From positions 24,834,836-24,898,835 of the forward strand of contig CM029379.1 in assembly GCA_017165825.1 (NCBI GenBank): a DNA stretch of 64,000 nt, written 5' to 3'. Below the pieces are notes generated by a model that was not told the DNA's origin, did no database searches, and worked only from the letters and a program-made list of their open reading frames with translations. Of the stretch, positions 39,793 through 52,284 are shown piece by piece. Position numbers and translations under genes: made by a program. This DNA comes from Hepsetus odoe (lineage: Eukaryota; Chordata; Actinopteri; Characiformes; Hepsetidae). The stretch's first letter is position 1, and every line of letters begins with the position of its first letter.

Positions 39793-40686
39793 GATGAAAT
39801 ATGCAAATGGAGTTTAATTAAGGGTGGTTTGATATTACGCACATTACGCACCCTCCAATTAAACGTGATTAAACACAAAGAGTTGAGTGTGTTATGAGCT
39901 AATTTCGCTCTGCTCCTGCGGCTCTTGTGAAAGGAAATGATTCAAATTGAACACACACACACACAAGCACACACACACACACACACACACACACAAGCAG
40001 TTACAAAGGGAGTGTGCTCGTTTACTTATGCGTGCACTTTAACAGACGCAGTAACATGCATAATATATCAGCTCAACAATCCCCCTGAATAAAGACCCTT
40101 CCCAACCCAATGCCCTGCAATCCAACACAATGGCAGAGTGGTGCACAAACCTACTGGGGATTTTCAAAGATAATTCAACTAAAAGGAGTTTAGAAGAACT
40201 AAAAGAGTTCATGCTACAAAAAAAAAATGTTCTTTTAGGAACAGTTCTACCAAAAGCTGCAAATGGTGAATTTGCCAACTTTTGGCAGAACAATTTTAAT
40301 AGCCATACAATTGGTGGTTAAGTGTGGTATAATTAAAAAATACAACAATAATTTAATAATTATAAATAATATAGGCGTATTATAAATAATATAAATATGA
40401 TAAAAATGTAATTCATCAGAAGCATAAATACTATAACACTAAAGTAAAAAGTCTGTTATGAAAGCAGAAAGATACAGACATATGTGTTAAAAGGAAGTAA
40501 AAGGAAAATGTTATTAGAAAAATAAAGAAATAAATAAATACATGAGTAAAGTACAGATACCTGAATATTCTACATAACTCCACTAACCAAGTATTTGTCA
40601 TTTATTACTTTCCACCTGTGAATATAAGCAGTGGTGTATTACAGCGCCACCAAGAGGAAATTCAAATAATATTGGATGGAATTCCA

Positions 40687-40777
<91 letters not shown>

Positions 40778-41088
40778 GCAGTCTTCAGACAGATTCTAGA
40801 CAAATATCTTAAACCTTAGCAGGCCTGGTCTGGTTGTGTCTCAAAATTGTAACTGTGTGTGTGTGTATGTGTGTGTGTGTGTCTCTGTATGTGTGTGTGT
40901 GTGTGAGATACAGTGTTAGAGAGAGTTTTATGTGTCTTCTGTTTTTGCTTCGGCTGCAGAAAGCTGAGCAGCGCTGAGTCTGAAAGATAAAGGAGAATTT
41001 TTTGGTAAATGGTGAAAGTGCTGAAATAAATGACCAGGCTGCAGGCGGAGGGTAATTACTGCAGCTCAGAGAGTGACCATCTATCACA

Positions 41089-41139
<51 letters not shown>

Positions 41140-41239
41140 ACATGGAGCTAAAGGGTTAGTCAAAGGAGAGATAGCCCTGACTAACTACAGCTCCAAAAGA
41201 ATCAATACTGATATCACACACACACACACACACACACAC

Positions 41240-41305
<66 letters not shown>

Positions 41306-41389
41306 TTAAAAAAATGTGCATATTGGAAAGTAAGGTTTTAGCGAGACTGTATGAAACACAAACACATACATATATCTGAGAATGTTACA

Positions 41390-41439
<50 letters not shown>

Positions 41440-41544
41440 CACGTGCAATAGGTCTTGCTGGTGCTTTATAACAGTAGATACCATTAAAGCACTGCGTGAA
41501 GGAAGTGCTGCAGCTCAGAGAGGAGATAAGGCGCACACAGTCAT
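38556..41544. other. Non-coding, large lrba intron (second part)
   Basis: It holds (CA)n tracts at 39758-39791, 39952-39993, 40688-40775 (the longest, about 88 bases), 41088-41137 and 41216-41243, a (GA)n tract at 41246-41301 and a (GT)n tract at 41394-41438. No coding sequence is recognised. Confidence 0.55.
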
Positions 41545-42115
41545 ACGCACAACCAACAGTTCAGAGTAATGACGGGTGCACAAGGAAGGTGAAGAAGAGT
41601 GTGCAGGCAGGTTGGAATGAGTGCAGAAGAGTGGCGCAAGTGATCTGTGACAGATGGGTACCAGCAAGATTGAAAGGAAAGGTTTACAGAATGGTAGTGA
41701 GACAGCTAAGCTATACGGGTTCAAGATGGTGGCACTGACAAAATGAGAGGCAGCAGAGCTGGAGGTGTCAGAGCTAAAGATGCTGAGATTTTCGTTGGGA
41801 CGAGGACGGGCGGAATTAGAAACGAGTAAAGCTGAGGGACAGCTCAGGTTAGACGTTTTGGAGACAAACTTAGAAAGGCAAGGTTGCATTGGTGTGGATA
41901 TGTCCAGAGGAGAGATGAGGAGACATCGAGGAGGATACAAGATGGAGTCTCGCCAGGAAAGAGGAGAAGAGGAAGATCAAAGAGGAGGTTTATGGGTGGT
42001 GAGAGGACATGCAGGCAGACGGTTTGAAAGAGGAAGATGCAGAGGACCGGAAGAAACAGAAATGGATCATCTTTCAGCTGTTTCTGTTTAGGGGATGCCA
42101 CAGTCACACACACTC
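41545..42115 (+). mobile_element. 5'-truncated LINE (RTE-like) fragment, C-terminal part
   Basis: Broken frames read VQSNDG..KVKKSVQAGWNECR, then ARLKGKVYRMVVRQ and ELKMLRFSLG, which are the conserved region downstream of the reverse transcriptase in an RTE-like fish LINE. The 3' end near 42085-42105 resembles the family's gene end. It has several frameshifts and stops, so it is a dead copy. The same family is present at 49095-50935, in the opposite orientation. Confidence 0.7.
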
Positions 42116-42329
42116 TTCTTTCACGAAATACAGAAAGTGATTAAGAGATTAAGCGAGAGAGAGAGAGAGCGAGAGAGGTGTATCAATGTGTTATTAGTTA
42201 ACTGAATAAAAGAATGCATAAATTGGTTCATTGATTTTAGTATAAAAAAATAAGTAAAAAAGTCTTTTCCACGCTGAATACGCTCATCCTTGACAGTTTG
42301 ACAAACTGATGAACAGAAAGTTCACCAGC

Positions 42330-42556
42330 TTCATCTGTTTAAGCTCTGCTCCTCGCACTGTCCAAAGACATGGACGTCAGGTGGGCTGGAGATGCTATAT
42401 GCCTGCTAGGTGTGAGTGTGCTTGTCTGCATGTCTGCCCTTGTGACCTGTCCAGGGTGTTTCCCTGCCTTGCCCTGTGAGAGCTGGGGGACAGACTCCAG
42501 CACCACCCTTAACCCGAATTAGCACTAGCGGCTATGAAAATGAGTGAGTGAGAGCT
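42330..42556 (+). mobile_element. L2/CR1-type LINE 3' end fragment
   Basis: It contains the characteristic 3' sequence of fish L2 elements: CCAAAGACATGGACGTCAGG, GTGACCTGTCCAGGGTG, GGGGACAGACTCCAGC and a GCACTAGCGGCTATGAAAAT end followed by a short ATGAGTGAGTGAG tail. No coding part is retained, which is typical for 5'-truncated copies. Confidence 0.75.
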
Positions 42557-42856
42557 TTTTCTAGCAAAGATGAGTTGAATTTGTTGCCACACGGTTGACT
42601 GCAGCTACAGTACGGCCAGGTGTACGAGTAACATCCTGCAAGTCCGAGCAGTGTGTTTAAACTGAGGTTCTACAGTCTCGCTAAATGAGCTTTTTACCGA
42701 CCTTCTGGACACATAGCAACAGTAGCTAAGGGAGAACACACAAGTGGGCAGAGCCTGGAGAGTTGAATTGGAGTTAGTGAATGAGTGCTAATGAATCTGC
42801 TTTATAAGCAGATGTTCAGTGTTGACTGCACCCATTCAACAGAGCTCACAAAGTAA

Positions 42857-42894
<38 letters not shown>

Positions 42895-43778
42895 GGAGCA
42901 AGAGATTGTAGCATATGGACAGTATCAGCTTTTCAGAAGCTGTTAATACGTCTCAGTGTGACAGTGTGTTTCTGTTTCCTGCCATCGCAGGCCACTGAGC
43001 TGTATATACAGGGTGACTCCACTGTTTTCATTAGAACATATTTTAATCCATTTCCATAAGCCACCAGAGACAGCAAGAGGCATGTTTGCTCACACACACA
43101 CACACTCTTATCGTTTTACATAAAATATTCTGTGGAATTTGGTCCTGTCAAACCTTTACATGCTCCCCGGAGATTTCTCGACGTCACACACTACAGCATC
43201 ATAGACGCCCAGGTTCAGACACGCAAACACTCACGCTTACGACTCAAGGCCATCAAGCACACAATGGTCACACACGACACACACACACATGATTGGTCAA
43301 TAATAATGTGCATGTATTTTTGGCATTTGTGCTACCGTCAGCAGCACTGATTTAACCAGCAATTGAACAAGAACTACTCATTATTTGTGGAATTATTTGA
43401 GTAGAGCTTAACTAAACTTCTGAATGATTTTATATTGTTTTTTAGATTTGTGTTTACTAGCGCTAATGTTTTTGGAGTAAACACACATTTGTTGCCTACA
43501 TAAAAAAAAAAGTACAAAATTATATATATATATATATTATATATATACACACATATACATATACATACATATACATATATATATATATATAAACAAATAA
43601 AAAAGTTTATATTTAGTCCGGAGAATTATGTTTAAAAAAAAAAAAAAAAGGCACATAAATACTGATCAATGATCATTCACATCACATGATTGCCTGTTTA
43701 CTGCTTCAGTCTCCAGGTGGATGAATGAGAAGAAAGCACTGCTAACAGCTAGCTGTTCTCTCTCTCTCTCTCTCTCTG

Positions 43779-43830
<52 letters not shown>

Positions 43831-45232
43831 AGGGGATGTTTGTACATGCCTCTGGAGTGTTTATAGCCAAAGCAAGCCATTAATGGCACTCGTTGAACTG
43901 CTTATGAAGGAAATGTAAATAGAAGTTGGCTGAGTGTATGTTATGACATACTGTAATTCGCTAAGTATTTTTGCTTATCTGTATTTTTGCCAGAGCGCCG
44001 CGAGCCCGAGCTGATAAAAGGCCTTTTATGGAGCGTATAGGTTACAGAGTTTCGGGGGGAATCGTGACCCACGGCCATTATGTCAATCTGTAAATCCGTT
44101 TAATCCAAATTAGCCAGCGCTTCTCCGGGCTGGGCTGAAAAACGAGTGTGTTAAAGCTTCTAACCGGATTACGCTCTAATCCTCAAATACATAATGATAA
44201 TACTGCTGTTAGACAGCTGTAAGCGTCCGTGCTGGAGAGTGAAATCCAAACCCTTCTGCTTTGTTCAGGTCCAAACCCCGCAAGCGTCAAAATAACAGAA
44301 AACTGCTCCGATTTGATTAGCTGAGCCATGGTACAAAGTCTAAAACACTCACTATACACTCATTTCTCTGTTAAACCAAGCAAAGATTACTGGCAGTGTC
44401 GCACCGCATGACTAACACGCAGGCAAGTGGATTCTTGAAATTCTTTTTCAAGATTTGATTCCTTTTTCTCCGATTCTTTTTTGTAAAATATATTCAAATG
44501 GACATTGGGTCTAATTGTATTCAATTTGGAAATAGAGGTTTGAGAAGAAGAAAAAAATTGATTAAAAAATAAAGGCTTTATTAGGTGCAATTTAGCCTTA
44601 ATATATAAAAAAAAAAAAAAACCTTTCATCTGAAAAGGGATCAAAAAAATTTTTTTTAGTATAATTAAATCTCAATATAGTAATTCTACATTTTTTTTTT
44701 ACCTAAAAAAATAACTATTAAAACTTTTATATATGTTTTATACATTTTAAAAACAAGTTTTAGGCTGAAAACAATGTATAAAGAGCTTGTTGTTAACTTA
44801 AAGATGCATCAGTCTGACTCTACCAAATGCAGGCTGTTGCACACACACACGCACACGCACACACACTACATTAGATATGCAAAAACACACACACACACAC
44901 ACACACGTAAACACACAATTTACACACCCTCCACATCACAATGCAGGTGTGGTTAAATGTTAAAGCATTTTGGTTAAATGTTTTAAAGCATCCAGGTACC
45001 GGTCACATGATGATGAACAGGTGAGGAAAACACATAAGAATGAGTGGAGTGTGATGTTCTACAGTGGCTTCTTTACCAGTTTTTGAAAAGCTGATAGAAA
45101 AGCTGGTTTACAGAAGTACAGAGCCTGGAGAGAGGAATCACAGTGAGGGAAAGCGATAAAAACATACTGAGAGCGTTCTGGAGATGTTCAAGAGAAACCG
45201 GGCTTGCAAAAAGACCTGGAGGTTTATGCACA

Positions 45233-45283
<51 letters not shown>

Positions 45284-46027
45284 CGATGGGCAGATAACCA
45301 CAGTTCTTGAGATGTTCAGCTGTAGTGTGTGTGTGTTCTAGAATTACTCGTGTGTAAGCCGACCCATCTAACACTCGAGATAGAGCAGATAGTTAAGCGG
45401 CCGTTTCCTTTTGCAGGGATCAGAGAATAAACACTGCAATCATTACTGACCATCTGCGAGAGCATACACACGCTAGATCAGAGCCACACACACACACACA
45501 CACACACACACCAGGGCCTGGCTGACATGACTGTCTTGTCAGTGATACTGATGGGGGTGATTGCATGCTATTAGCTGATATAATGTTATACAGTGAGTTA
45601 TACAGCATTCAGTGCTCTCACAGCCTTATTACAGACAACACCCCAGTCTCTTTCTCTCCCTCCTCTATCCATTTTACTCCCTTTCCTTCTTTTCTTCTTT
45701 CCTTTCCACTCCTTTTTAGGGATGCAAGAACAGATGGTACTGGAACTTTATTTAAATGGTTTAGATTTTTCTTCTTCTTCTTCTTGCCCATCCTTTTCTT
45801 CTGCTTCAATGCCGTTCATCATCTTCTCCTTGTTCTTGTAATTGTATTGTTCTTCGAATTGTTTTCAAAACGGTCTGGGTAGCTTGATCTGGCACTCCTG
45901 AAATGTAAGGCTTGGAGACTTTTTCACTCATGGAAACCCAACCAAACCAAAAATGAAGCTCAACTGGATCAATGCTGCTGTTACTATACAAAACCAACTT
46001 TTGCCAGGTAGTAAGTGGCCAAGTTGT
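42557..46027. other. Non-coding, large lrba intron (third part)
   Basis: It contains a (GT)n tract at 42860-42888, a TA/CA-rich tract at 43522-43592, a (CT)n tract at 43757-43829, and (CA)n tracts at 45237-45282 and 45484-45511. The segment 43930-44320 is free of simple repeats. No exon is recognised. Confidence 0.5.
43985..44190. promoter_or_regulatory. Candidate enhancer with clustered K50-homeodomain sites
   Basis: Repeat-free block with a perfect 16-base palindrome ATAAAAGGCCTTTTAT (44014-44029) and three TAATCC/GGATTA sites of OTX/CRX type (44101-44106, 44166-44171 on the other strand, 44178-44183), the first followed by AATTAG. mab21l2 acts in the eye, where OTX/CRX factors work. The regulatory role is inferred only. 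Confidence 0.3.
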
Positions 46028-46275
46028 GGGGCAGCGGTGGCCTCGTGGTTAGCGAGTCGGCCACAGGATCTGAAGGTTGTGTGTTCGAATCCCAGACCAG
46101 TAGGTTGCCCTGAGATACCCTTGAGCAAGGTACCGTCCCCATCACTGCTCTCTGGCTGCTTTAAATAGCTACCTACAGCTGCACGGTGTATTAGAGAAAA
46201 GCAGAGGCTGCATTTTGTTGTGAGTCACTGTGTGCTGTGCTGTGTTTCACAATGACAAATAGTCACTTTCACTTC
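46028..46275 (+). mobile_element. tRNA-derived SINE, family A (full length)
   Basis: It starts GGGGCAGCGGTGGCCTCGTG, has a TGTTCGAATCCC B box and ends GTCACTTTCACTT. The body diverges more than in the copies at 11583 and 15187. Confidence 0.85.
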
Positions 46276-46547
46276 ACATTAAAGTAGCACTTGTCTTCCT
46301 GAACAATGGTCAATGTTTGGTGTCAGAAATGTGAACAAAATCCTTAATGTTAAACAAACTAAATATTGAGAAATGATCCATAAACCACATTTATTAACAC
46401 TTCCATCAAGGATGTAAAACAGATTTTTTAAAAATAAATAAATAAAAATCAACATTTTCTCTGATTTTCATGAAACTTGATAAGTTTCAAATGTTCTCTA
46501 ATCTTGTAGAATCAATAGGGGGCACTATAATATGCAATGACCTGTTT

Positions 46548-47440
46548 TTCAGCTTTAATTTCTTTCTTAACCTCTTCTTCCACTCTGTCTCCCTTTCCCC
46601 TACTGCATCCACTTTGCCTCCTGTATTACCTTTTCCTCCCTGACACCTCTTCATCTCCTGGGACTCCCCTCATTCCCTTCTGCTTCCCCTTCTCCTCTTC
46701 TACTCTACCTACCCCTTGGCATGCTTCTCTTCTTCCTCCTGTCTGCCTTGCCTTCCCGTTTTCCTCCGTTGCCCCGCTAAAATGTCTTCACATTGTCCTC
46801 ATTAAATTTCCCTTCTTCCTGTTCTTTTCCCATTTTTTCTCTTGCTCCTCTCTGCCCCGCTTGCCGTTTTCCCTTTCCACCTGCCTCCCCTATGCCTTAA
46901 TTTCTTTCTCTCTGCCTACCCTTTTTCTCTAGTCCTTCCTGTCTGTTTCCCATTCTTACTCCTCTATTTCTCTTTTTCCTGTCTTGCTTGTTTCCCTCCT
47001 TCCTACTCTGTCTTCCATTCTCCCCCTCCTCTATCCCTTTGCTATACCACCTGCCTTTTTTTTTTAAACCTGTTTCCCTTTCACCCTTTCTCTCCTTCTT
47101 CCTGTCTCCCCTTCATCTCATCTACCTTCCCTTCCCCTCTGTCTTGCCTTCTGCCTCTATGCCTCAACTTCTTGACCTGTCTTACCTTCTTACCTCCCAT
47201 CTTCTCCTCTTACTCTGCCTCACCTCTGTTTCCTGTTTTATCTTTTTCCCCTTCTCATTTGCCACCCTTTCAGAGTCTTCCATTTTGCTATTCTACTTCT
47301 CCTCTCTCCCGTTCTTTCTCTCTGCTTCCTTTTCTTTTTATCTGCCTCCCAAAAATCTCCTCTACATGTCTTCTTCCAATATGTATTTCTGTTTCCCTTC
47401 TACTCACCCTTCAACTTCTTTTCATCACTTTCTCCAATTT
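46548..47440. repeat. About 0.9-kb pyrimidine-rich tract
   Basis: The + strand is overwhelmingly C and T with CTTCC, TTTCC and CTGCC words. Because purine-rich stop codons are rare in it, overlapping open frames of 131, 151 and 201 residues appear; their Ser/Pro/Leu/Phe composition is that of the DNA and not of a protein family. It is followed directly by an (ACAG)n tract. Confidence 0.8.
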
Positions 47441-47444
47441 TAGT

Positions 47445-47445
<1 letters not shown>

Positions 47446-47484
<39 letters not shown>
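47446..47484. repeat. (ACAG)n microsatellite
   Basis: About nine copies of a four-base ACAG unit at the right edge of the pyrimidine-rich tract. Confidence 0.95.
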
Positions 47485-47588
47485 TAGTTGGACATACAGA
47501 CAGAGCAGTAACATCAATTTGTTTAAGGCAGTGTTTAAGTAAATATGCTGAGTTTTTGTGATACAGTGTAACAACAGTGGTGCTCAAT

Positions 47589-47646
<58 letters not shown>

Positions 47647-47778
47647 AATCAGACAGAACAGTGGGGGTCTTTCATAACAGACATTGTGTAATGAAGCAAG
47701 GTGATGATGTATGGGTCACATTACAGACACACACACCCTGACCACACTAATGAAGCATTTTATATGACAAAAAATGGT

Positions 47779-47817
<39 letters not shown>

Positions 47818-48233
47818 CGAGAGAGAGCGAGAGAGAGAGAAAGATTGTCTGCGCATTGTTGCATTGTGATAGAATTTAGCACTCCTCAGAGAGAGACGGT
47901 GTACATGCCATAGGTCACATGGACGTATTCAATTAATATTAACACACACACACACACACACACACACATCTTTTATTTTAATAATTATCTTATTCTGTTC
48001 TCATTACAGACATCTGTATCAACATAATCTCTTTCGGTATAAACAAAAGTTTTCTTCATTCTCCCATTCCCATATCTCTCTTTCCTTCTGCCTCTTGTTC
48101 TCCCCCTTTTCTCTAGCAGACTGCATTTCTATGCTACATTAGTTCTAACATTAGAAAACACGCACACACACACACACACTTCCATGAGATCATCTGTCTT
48201 TTGACCCAAATAAATACAAGAGAGAAAGACAAT

Positions 48234-48298
<65 letters not shown>

Positions 48299-48480
48299 TG
48301 TGTGTGTGTGTCAGGCATTAACCAGAACACACACCACACACACACACAGATGTACCTGTCCATCAAACAGAGGACAAATCAAAAAGTAGACAATAAAAAG
48401 GAGGGTCAACACTAGTGAGAGGCAGATGATTGCGTGTGTTTGTTTCTCTGAGGGATTTGTGCTCCTGCAAACAAAGAAAG

Positions 48481-48523
<43 letters not shown>

Positions 48524-48761
48524 CCAGGGTCTCCTGGGGTCGTAGCCGGCATGCAAGCTTGAATATTAAGACACAAATTGCATCAGTGCAGGTCAGCCTG
48601 GATGTTACTCTGTGTGTGTGTGTGTGTGTCAGAGAACATTAGACAGCTGACATAAAAAACAACATTTCCCATCAGGCCCAGGGGCAGACAGAATATTTTG
48701 ATTGTGCCGGTGTTATTGGAGGGAAGCTGTGGGAATTCAGCTTTATCTCTCTCTCTTTCTT

Positions 48762-48847
<86 letters not shown>

Positions 48848-49094
48848 CGTAGGAACTCATTTACAGCTTCATAACCCCCCCGAAAACAGACAAAAATCCT
48901 TCTGTCTTCTTGCTAGAGTCCAGCAGATTATTCCTACATCTCTGGGTTTTTAAAATGTGTCCTTGCAGAAACATGAAACTTGTATCTTGTAACATTTTAG
49001 TTTTGGTATAGCTTGCTGTTATATTTTGTTATGTGTAGTTTTATTAGTTAGTTACTATATAAAATTGTGACAGTCTGCAGCTCTATGCTGTCTT
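47485..49094. other. Microsatellite cluster, non-coding
   Basis: (GT)n tracts occur at 47590-47644, 47778-47803 and 48610-48630, (CA)n tracts at 47941-47969 and 48482-48521, a (GA)n tract at 48235-48293, and a compound (CT)n(CA)n tract at 48757-48845. The sequence right after the compound tract (TAGGAACTCATTTACAGC) recurs after the CA tract at 54609. Confidence 0.65.
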
Positions 49095-50935
49095 TTCTTC
49101 TCCTTTTGGCTGCTCTAGTTAGGGGTCACCACAAGTGATCGACCTCCACCTTTGTCACCTCTACACCCTGCATCCTAACCACTCCACTTTCCTCCTTTTC
49201 ATTCACACACATGTATTCTGTCTTTGACCAACTCACTTTCATTCTTCTTCTCTCTAGAGCATATCTCCATCTCTCCAGGTTCTCCTCAAGCTGCTCCCTA
49301 CTCTTCACTTTGCTACAGATCACAGTATCATCAGCAAACATCATCGTCCACAGAGACTCCTGTCTAACCTCGTCTGTTTACATGTCCATTACTATTGTAA
49401 ACAAGGATAAGCTCAGCCCTGATCCTTGATGTAATCCCACCTCTAAATGCATCAGTTATGCCTACTGCAGACCTCACCACTGTTACATTGCCATCATACA
49501 TATCCTGTATTACTCTCACATACTTCTCTGCAACACCAGACGTCCTCATACAAAACCACAACTCCTCTCTAGGCACCCTGTCATATGCTTTCTCCAAATC
49601 CACAAAGGCACAATGCAGCTCCTTCTGACCTTCTCTGTACTTCTCCATCAACACCTTCAGAGCAAATATTTCATCTGTAGTGCTCTTTCTCTGCATAAAA
49701 CCATACCGCTGTTCACTAATCCTCACCTCTTTTCTTAACCTCGATTCCACCACTGATCAACTTTATCCCTCTATAGTTACACCGCCATGCTTTCACAAGT
49801 AAATCATCTTGACCAACAGATCCATTCTTCATCCTCTTCATTGCTGCCCTTACTTCCATCTAGCTAATTCACTGCAATTTCTGGTTCAGTATCCTCACAT
49901 CATCCAATATTCTTTCTATCTGGTTCTCTTCATTCATCAGCACTTCACAGAACCCCTTCCATCTGCTTAAGACTCTCGGTTTCCATCCCCCATTGTCCAA
50001 CCTCTCATATAATTCACCAAACACTTTATCCTTAGCCTTCATCACTGCTTTCTTCACTCTGCACGTCATCTCCTTGTACCCATGTCTACTTTCTTCAATT
50101 CTCTGACAATCCCTCTTCTTCTTCACTTGCCTCTTCTTCTGTATACACTTCTAAACTTCTGGGTTCCACCACCAGGATTCCTTATCCTCCTTCTTCCTTC
50201 TTCCAGATGTCACACAAAGTACCTTTCTAGCTGTCTGCTGTACCACTTCTGCAGTAGATCTGCAGTCAATCTGGTAACTCTTCATTGCCCCCAGTGTATG
50301 TCTTGCAGTCCTCCGTCTTCAGCTTCCACCATTTCACCCTCAACTCTGACCTAACTTTCTCCAAGATCATCCTACAGATAACGACAAGGATGTAACCTAC
50401 CTGTGTGCATCTTCTTCCACTCTTATACGTCACCCTGTGCTCCTCCCTCTTCTTAAAATAAGTATTAACTACAGCCATATCCATCATTTTAGCAAAATCT
50501 GCAACAATCTGACCTTCAGCATTCCTCTCCTTGACACATTACCTACCCATCACCTCCTCATCACCTCTGCTCCCTTCACCAACATGACCATTAAAATCCG
50601 CACCAATCACCACTCTCTCTTCCCTGGGTCCACTCTCTATCGCTTCATCTAACTCACTCCAGAATTACTAACAACATTCATTATCACACCTTCAACAGCT
50701 TCAAATTCATCACCCTATCTTACACCCTCTTCACCTCCAAAACACTCTCACATACTCTTCCATCTACAGCATGATAAAAGAGTATAAACCCTCATCCAAT
50801 ACACCTGGCCTTACTACCCTTCCAGCTAGTCTCTTGCACACAGAATATATCAAACTTCCTTCTCTCCATCATATAAGCTAATTCTCTCCCCTTTTCAGTC
50901 ATGCTGCAAACATTCTAAGTTCCTACCATCACTCC
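49095..50935 (-). mobile_element. Degenerate LINE (RTE-like) with endonuclease and reverse transcriptase
   Basis: Read on the - strand, broken frames give, in order, an endonuclease start (KGRELAYMMERRKFDIFCVQ, near 50870), VVIGADFNGHV (near 50600), MAVVNTYFKKREEHRVTYKS (near 50470), a linker (50126-49869), then reverse-transcriptase blocks RKSTTDEIFALKVLMEKYRE and FVDLEKAYDRVPREE (49700-49570) and the catalytic FADD box (MMFADDTVICS, 49344). Soon after the LERWRYALERRRMKVSW block it jumps directly to the family's 3' end, so the C-terminal region represented at 41545 is deleted here. Numerous frameshifts and stops mark it as inactive. The family assignment to the RTE clade is by recognition of the reverse-transcriptase wording and is less certain than LINE itself. 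Confidence 0.82.
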
Positions 50936-50945
50936 CACTTCCTCC

Positions 50946-51110
50946 TACATTTACATTTACAGCGTTTATTACTGGGGTAGTACCCCTGGAACAACTTGAG
51001 GTTCAAGGATTTGCTCAGGAACCCATTGGTGGTAGTGGTGGAAGTGGGATTTGAACCTGCGACCTCTTGGTCTGTAGACAAGTATCCTACCACTAGACCA
51101 TGACCACCCA
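50946..51110 (-). mobile_element. tRNA-derived SINE, family B
   Basis: The - strand head has TGGTCTAGTGGTAGG (A box) and GGTTCAAATCCC (B box), with body words shared with the copy at 2829. Its conserved GCTCTTATCC tail portion is deleted. It abuts the 5' side of the LINE at 49095-50935. Confidence 0.78.
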
Positions 51111-51330
51111 CTCCTCTTCTCCTTGGGCCAACAGTAGCCCAATCTCGACCAGCGCCCCGTTTGCCAATAGTACTGGTGATGGTCCTTGTTAACCCGGGCC
51201 TTGACCGATCCGGTGTGGGATCTGTTTGGTTGTCCACATATTGATTTGACAAAAGTTTATACAGGCTTGGGCCCAGCACAAAAGAGTAAACTGGCTTGTG
51301 CATCCCTACTGGCTGGTTTCTATATTGACT
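51111..51330 (-). mobile_element. Possible LINE 5' untranslated segment beyond the SINE
   Basis: On the - strand this segment (AAGGCCCGGGTTAACAAGG, then GGGCGCTGGTCGAGATTGGG and CTACTGTTGGCCCAAGG) resembles leader sequence of RTE-like fish LINEs and leads towards the endonuclease part after the SINE. If correct, the SINE was inserted inside the LINE leader. This rests on recall and context only. Confidence 0.35.
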
Positions 51331-51462
51331 TTTCTAATTACAGCTTTTCATTAAAGTTCTTTAAAACTAATTTGTTTTGTCAGTTTGCTGTTGCAGATTT
51401 GTAGCTTTTTACTGACTCTATATTTTGGTAATATTTTGGTAATTACTTTTTTTTGTTTGTTG

Positions 51463-51464
51463 TG

Positions 51465-51516
<52 letters not shown>

Positions 51517-51589
51517 TGAGTGAGTGAGTGAGTGAGTGAGTGAGTGAGTGAGTGAGTGAGTGAGTGAGTGAGTGAGTGAGTGAGTGAGT

Positions 51590-51627
<38 letters not shown>
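51463..51627. repeat. Compound microsatellite (GT)n(GAGT)n(GA)n
   Basis: About 50 bases of GT, then about 20 copies of GAGT (near 51514-51594), then about 32 bases of GA. The stepwise change GT to GTGA to GA suggests growth by slippage with intermediate units. Confidence 0.95.
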
Positions 51628-51630
<3 letters not shown>

Positions 51631-52284
51631 CATGTGCGCTCATGTTAAATATATTCGGTTAAGTGTATCTAAAATAAAATAAAATTCAATAACGGAGAAA
51701 CCTTTGGGGTTTGAATTATATTTACAATGGCTTTCGTTATAATTGTGCCCTAAATAAGATGATTATTGAAACACTGGGATTGATAGCAGTGGTAAGTTGG
51801 TGAGTAAAAGGCTTAGCCAACAGTATGTGGACCTCTGTGGTAATGCTCTGCTGTGCTGGACGTATATATTTTGAGTGTAATAGTAATAATGTAAAGAACA
51901 GTGTGTTAAATGTATTTAGGATTTCTGATGCTCTTTCCAGTTTCACTGCTGATCCTTCTCATTAAAGTACATTCACCTGGGAATTTCTCAGCAGTTACAC
52001 CTCCAGCCTCATGACCAAATGTGCCTGTTTCGTGAGAAATCTGAAAGCGTGAGACTAGAGAGAGGGCAAGAAAGAGAGCGAGAGCAGGACTCTGGCACGC
52101 TCTCTCAAACACACACACGAAAGCTTCATACATGTCCACAGATACAGTGGTTAATAACTGCTGATGGGCTGTGTCTGTGTGTGTGGGTTTGAGAGAAAGA
52201 AAGTAAAGTGAAAGGAAAAAGAAAGAAGGAGAAAGGCAGAACAGTCAGAGTGTATGAAACCACTGGAACATGTGTGTTTACTGT
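51628..52284. other. Non-coding, large lrba intron (end part)
   Basis: Unique-looking intronic sequence with a purine-rich stretch at 52190-52240. Nothing is recognised. Confidence 0.45.

Noticed and set aside
46842..47447. 201-codon open frame, Leu/Phe/Ser/Pro rich, membrane-like
   Set aside because: It is a by-product of a CT-rich tract where stop codons are rare; overlapping frames are open too and the residues simply follow the base composition.
51463..51627. Regularly spaced repeats resembling an array
   Set aside because: These are four-base and two-base microsatellites with no unique spacers, so not a CRISPR-type array.
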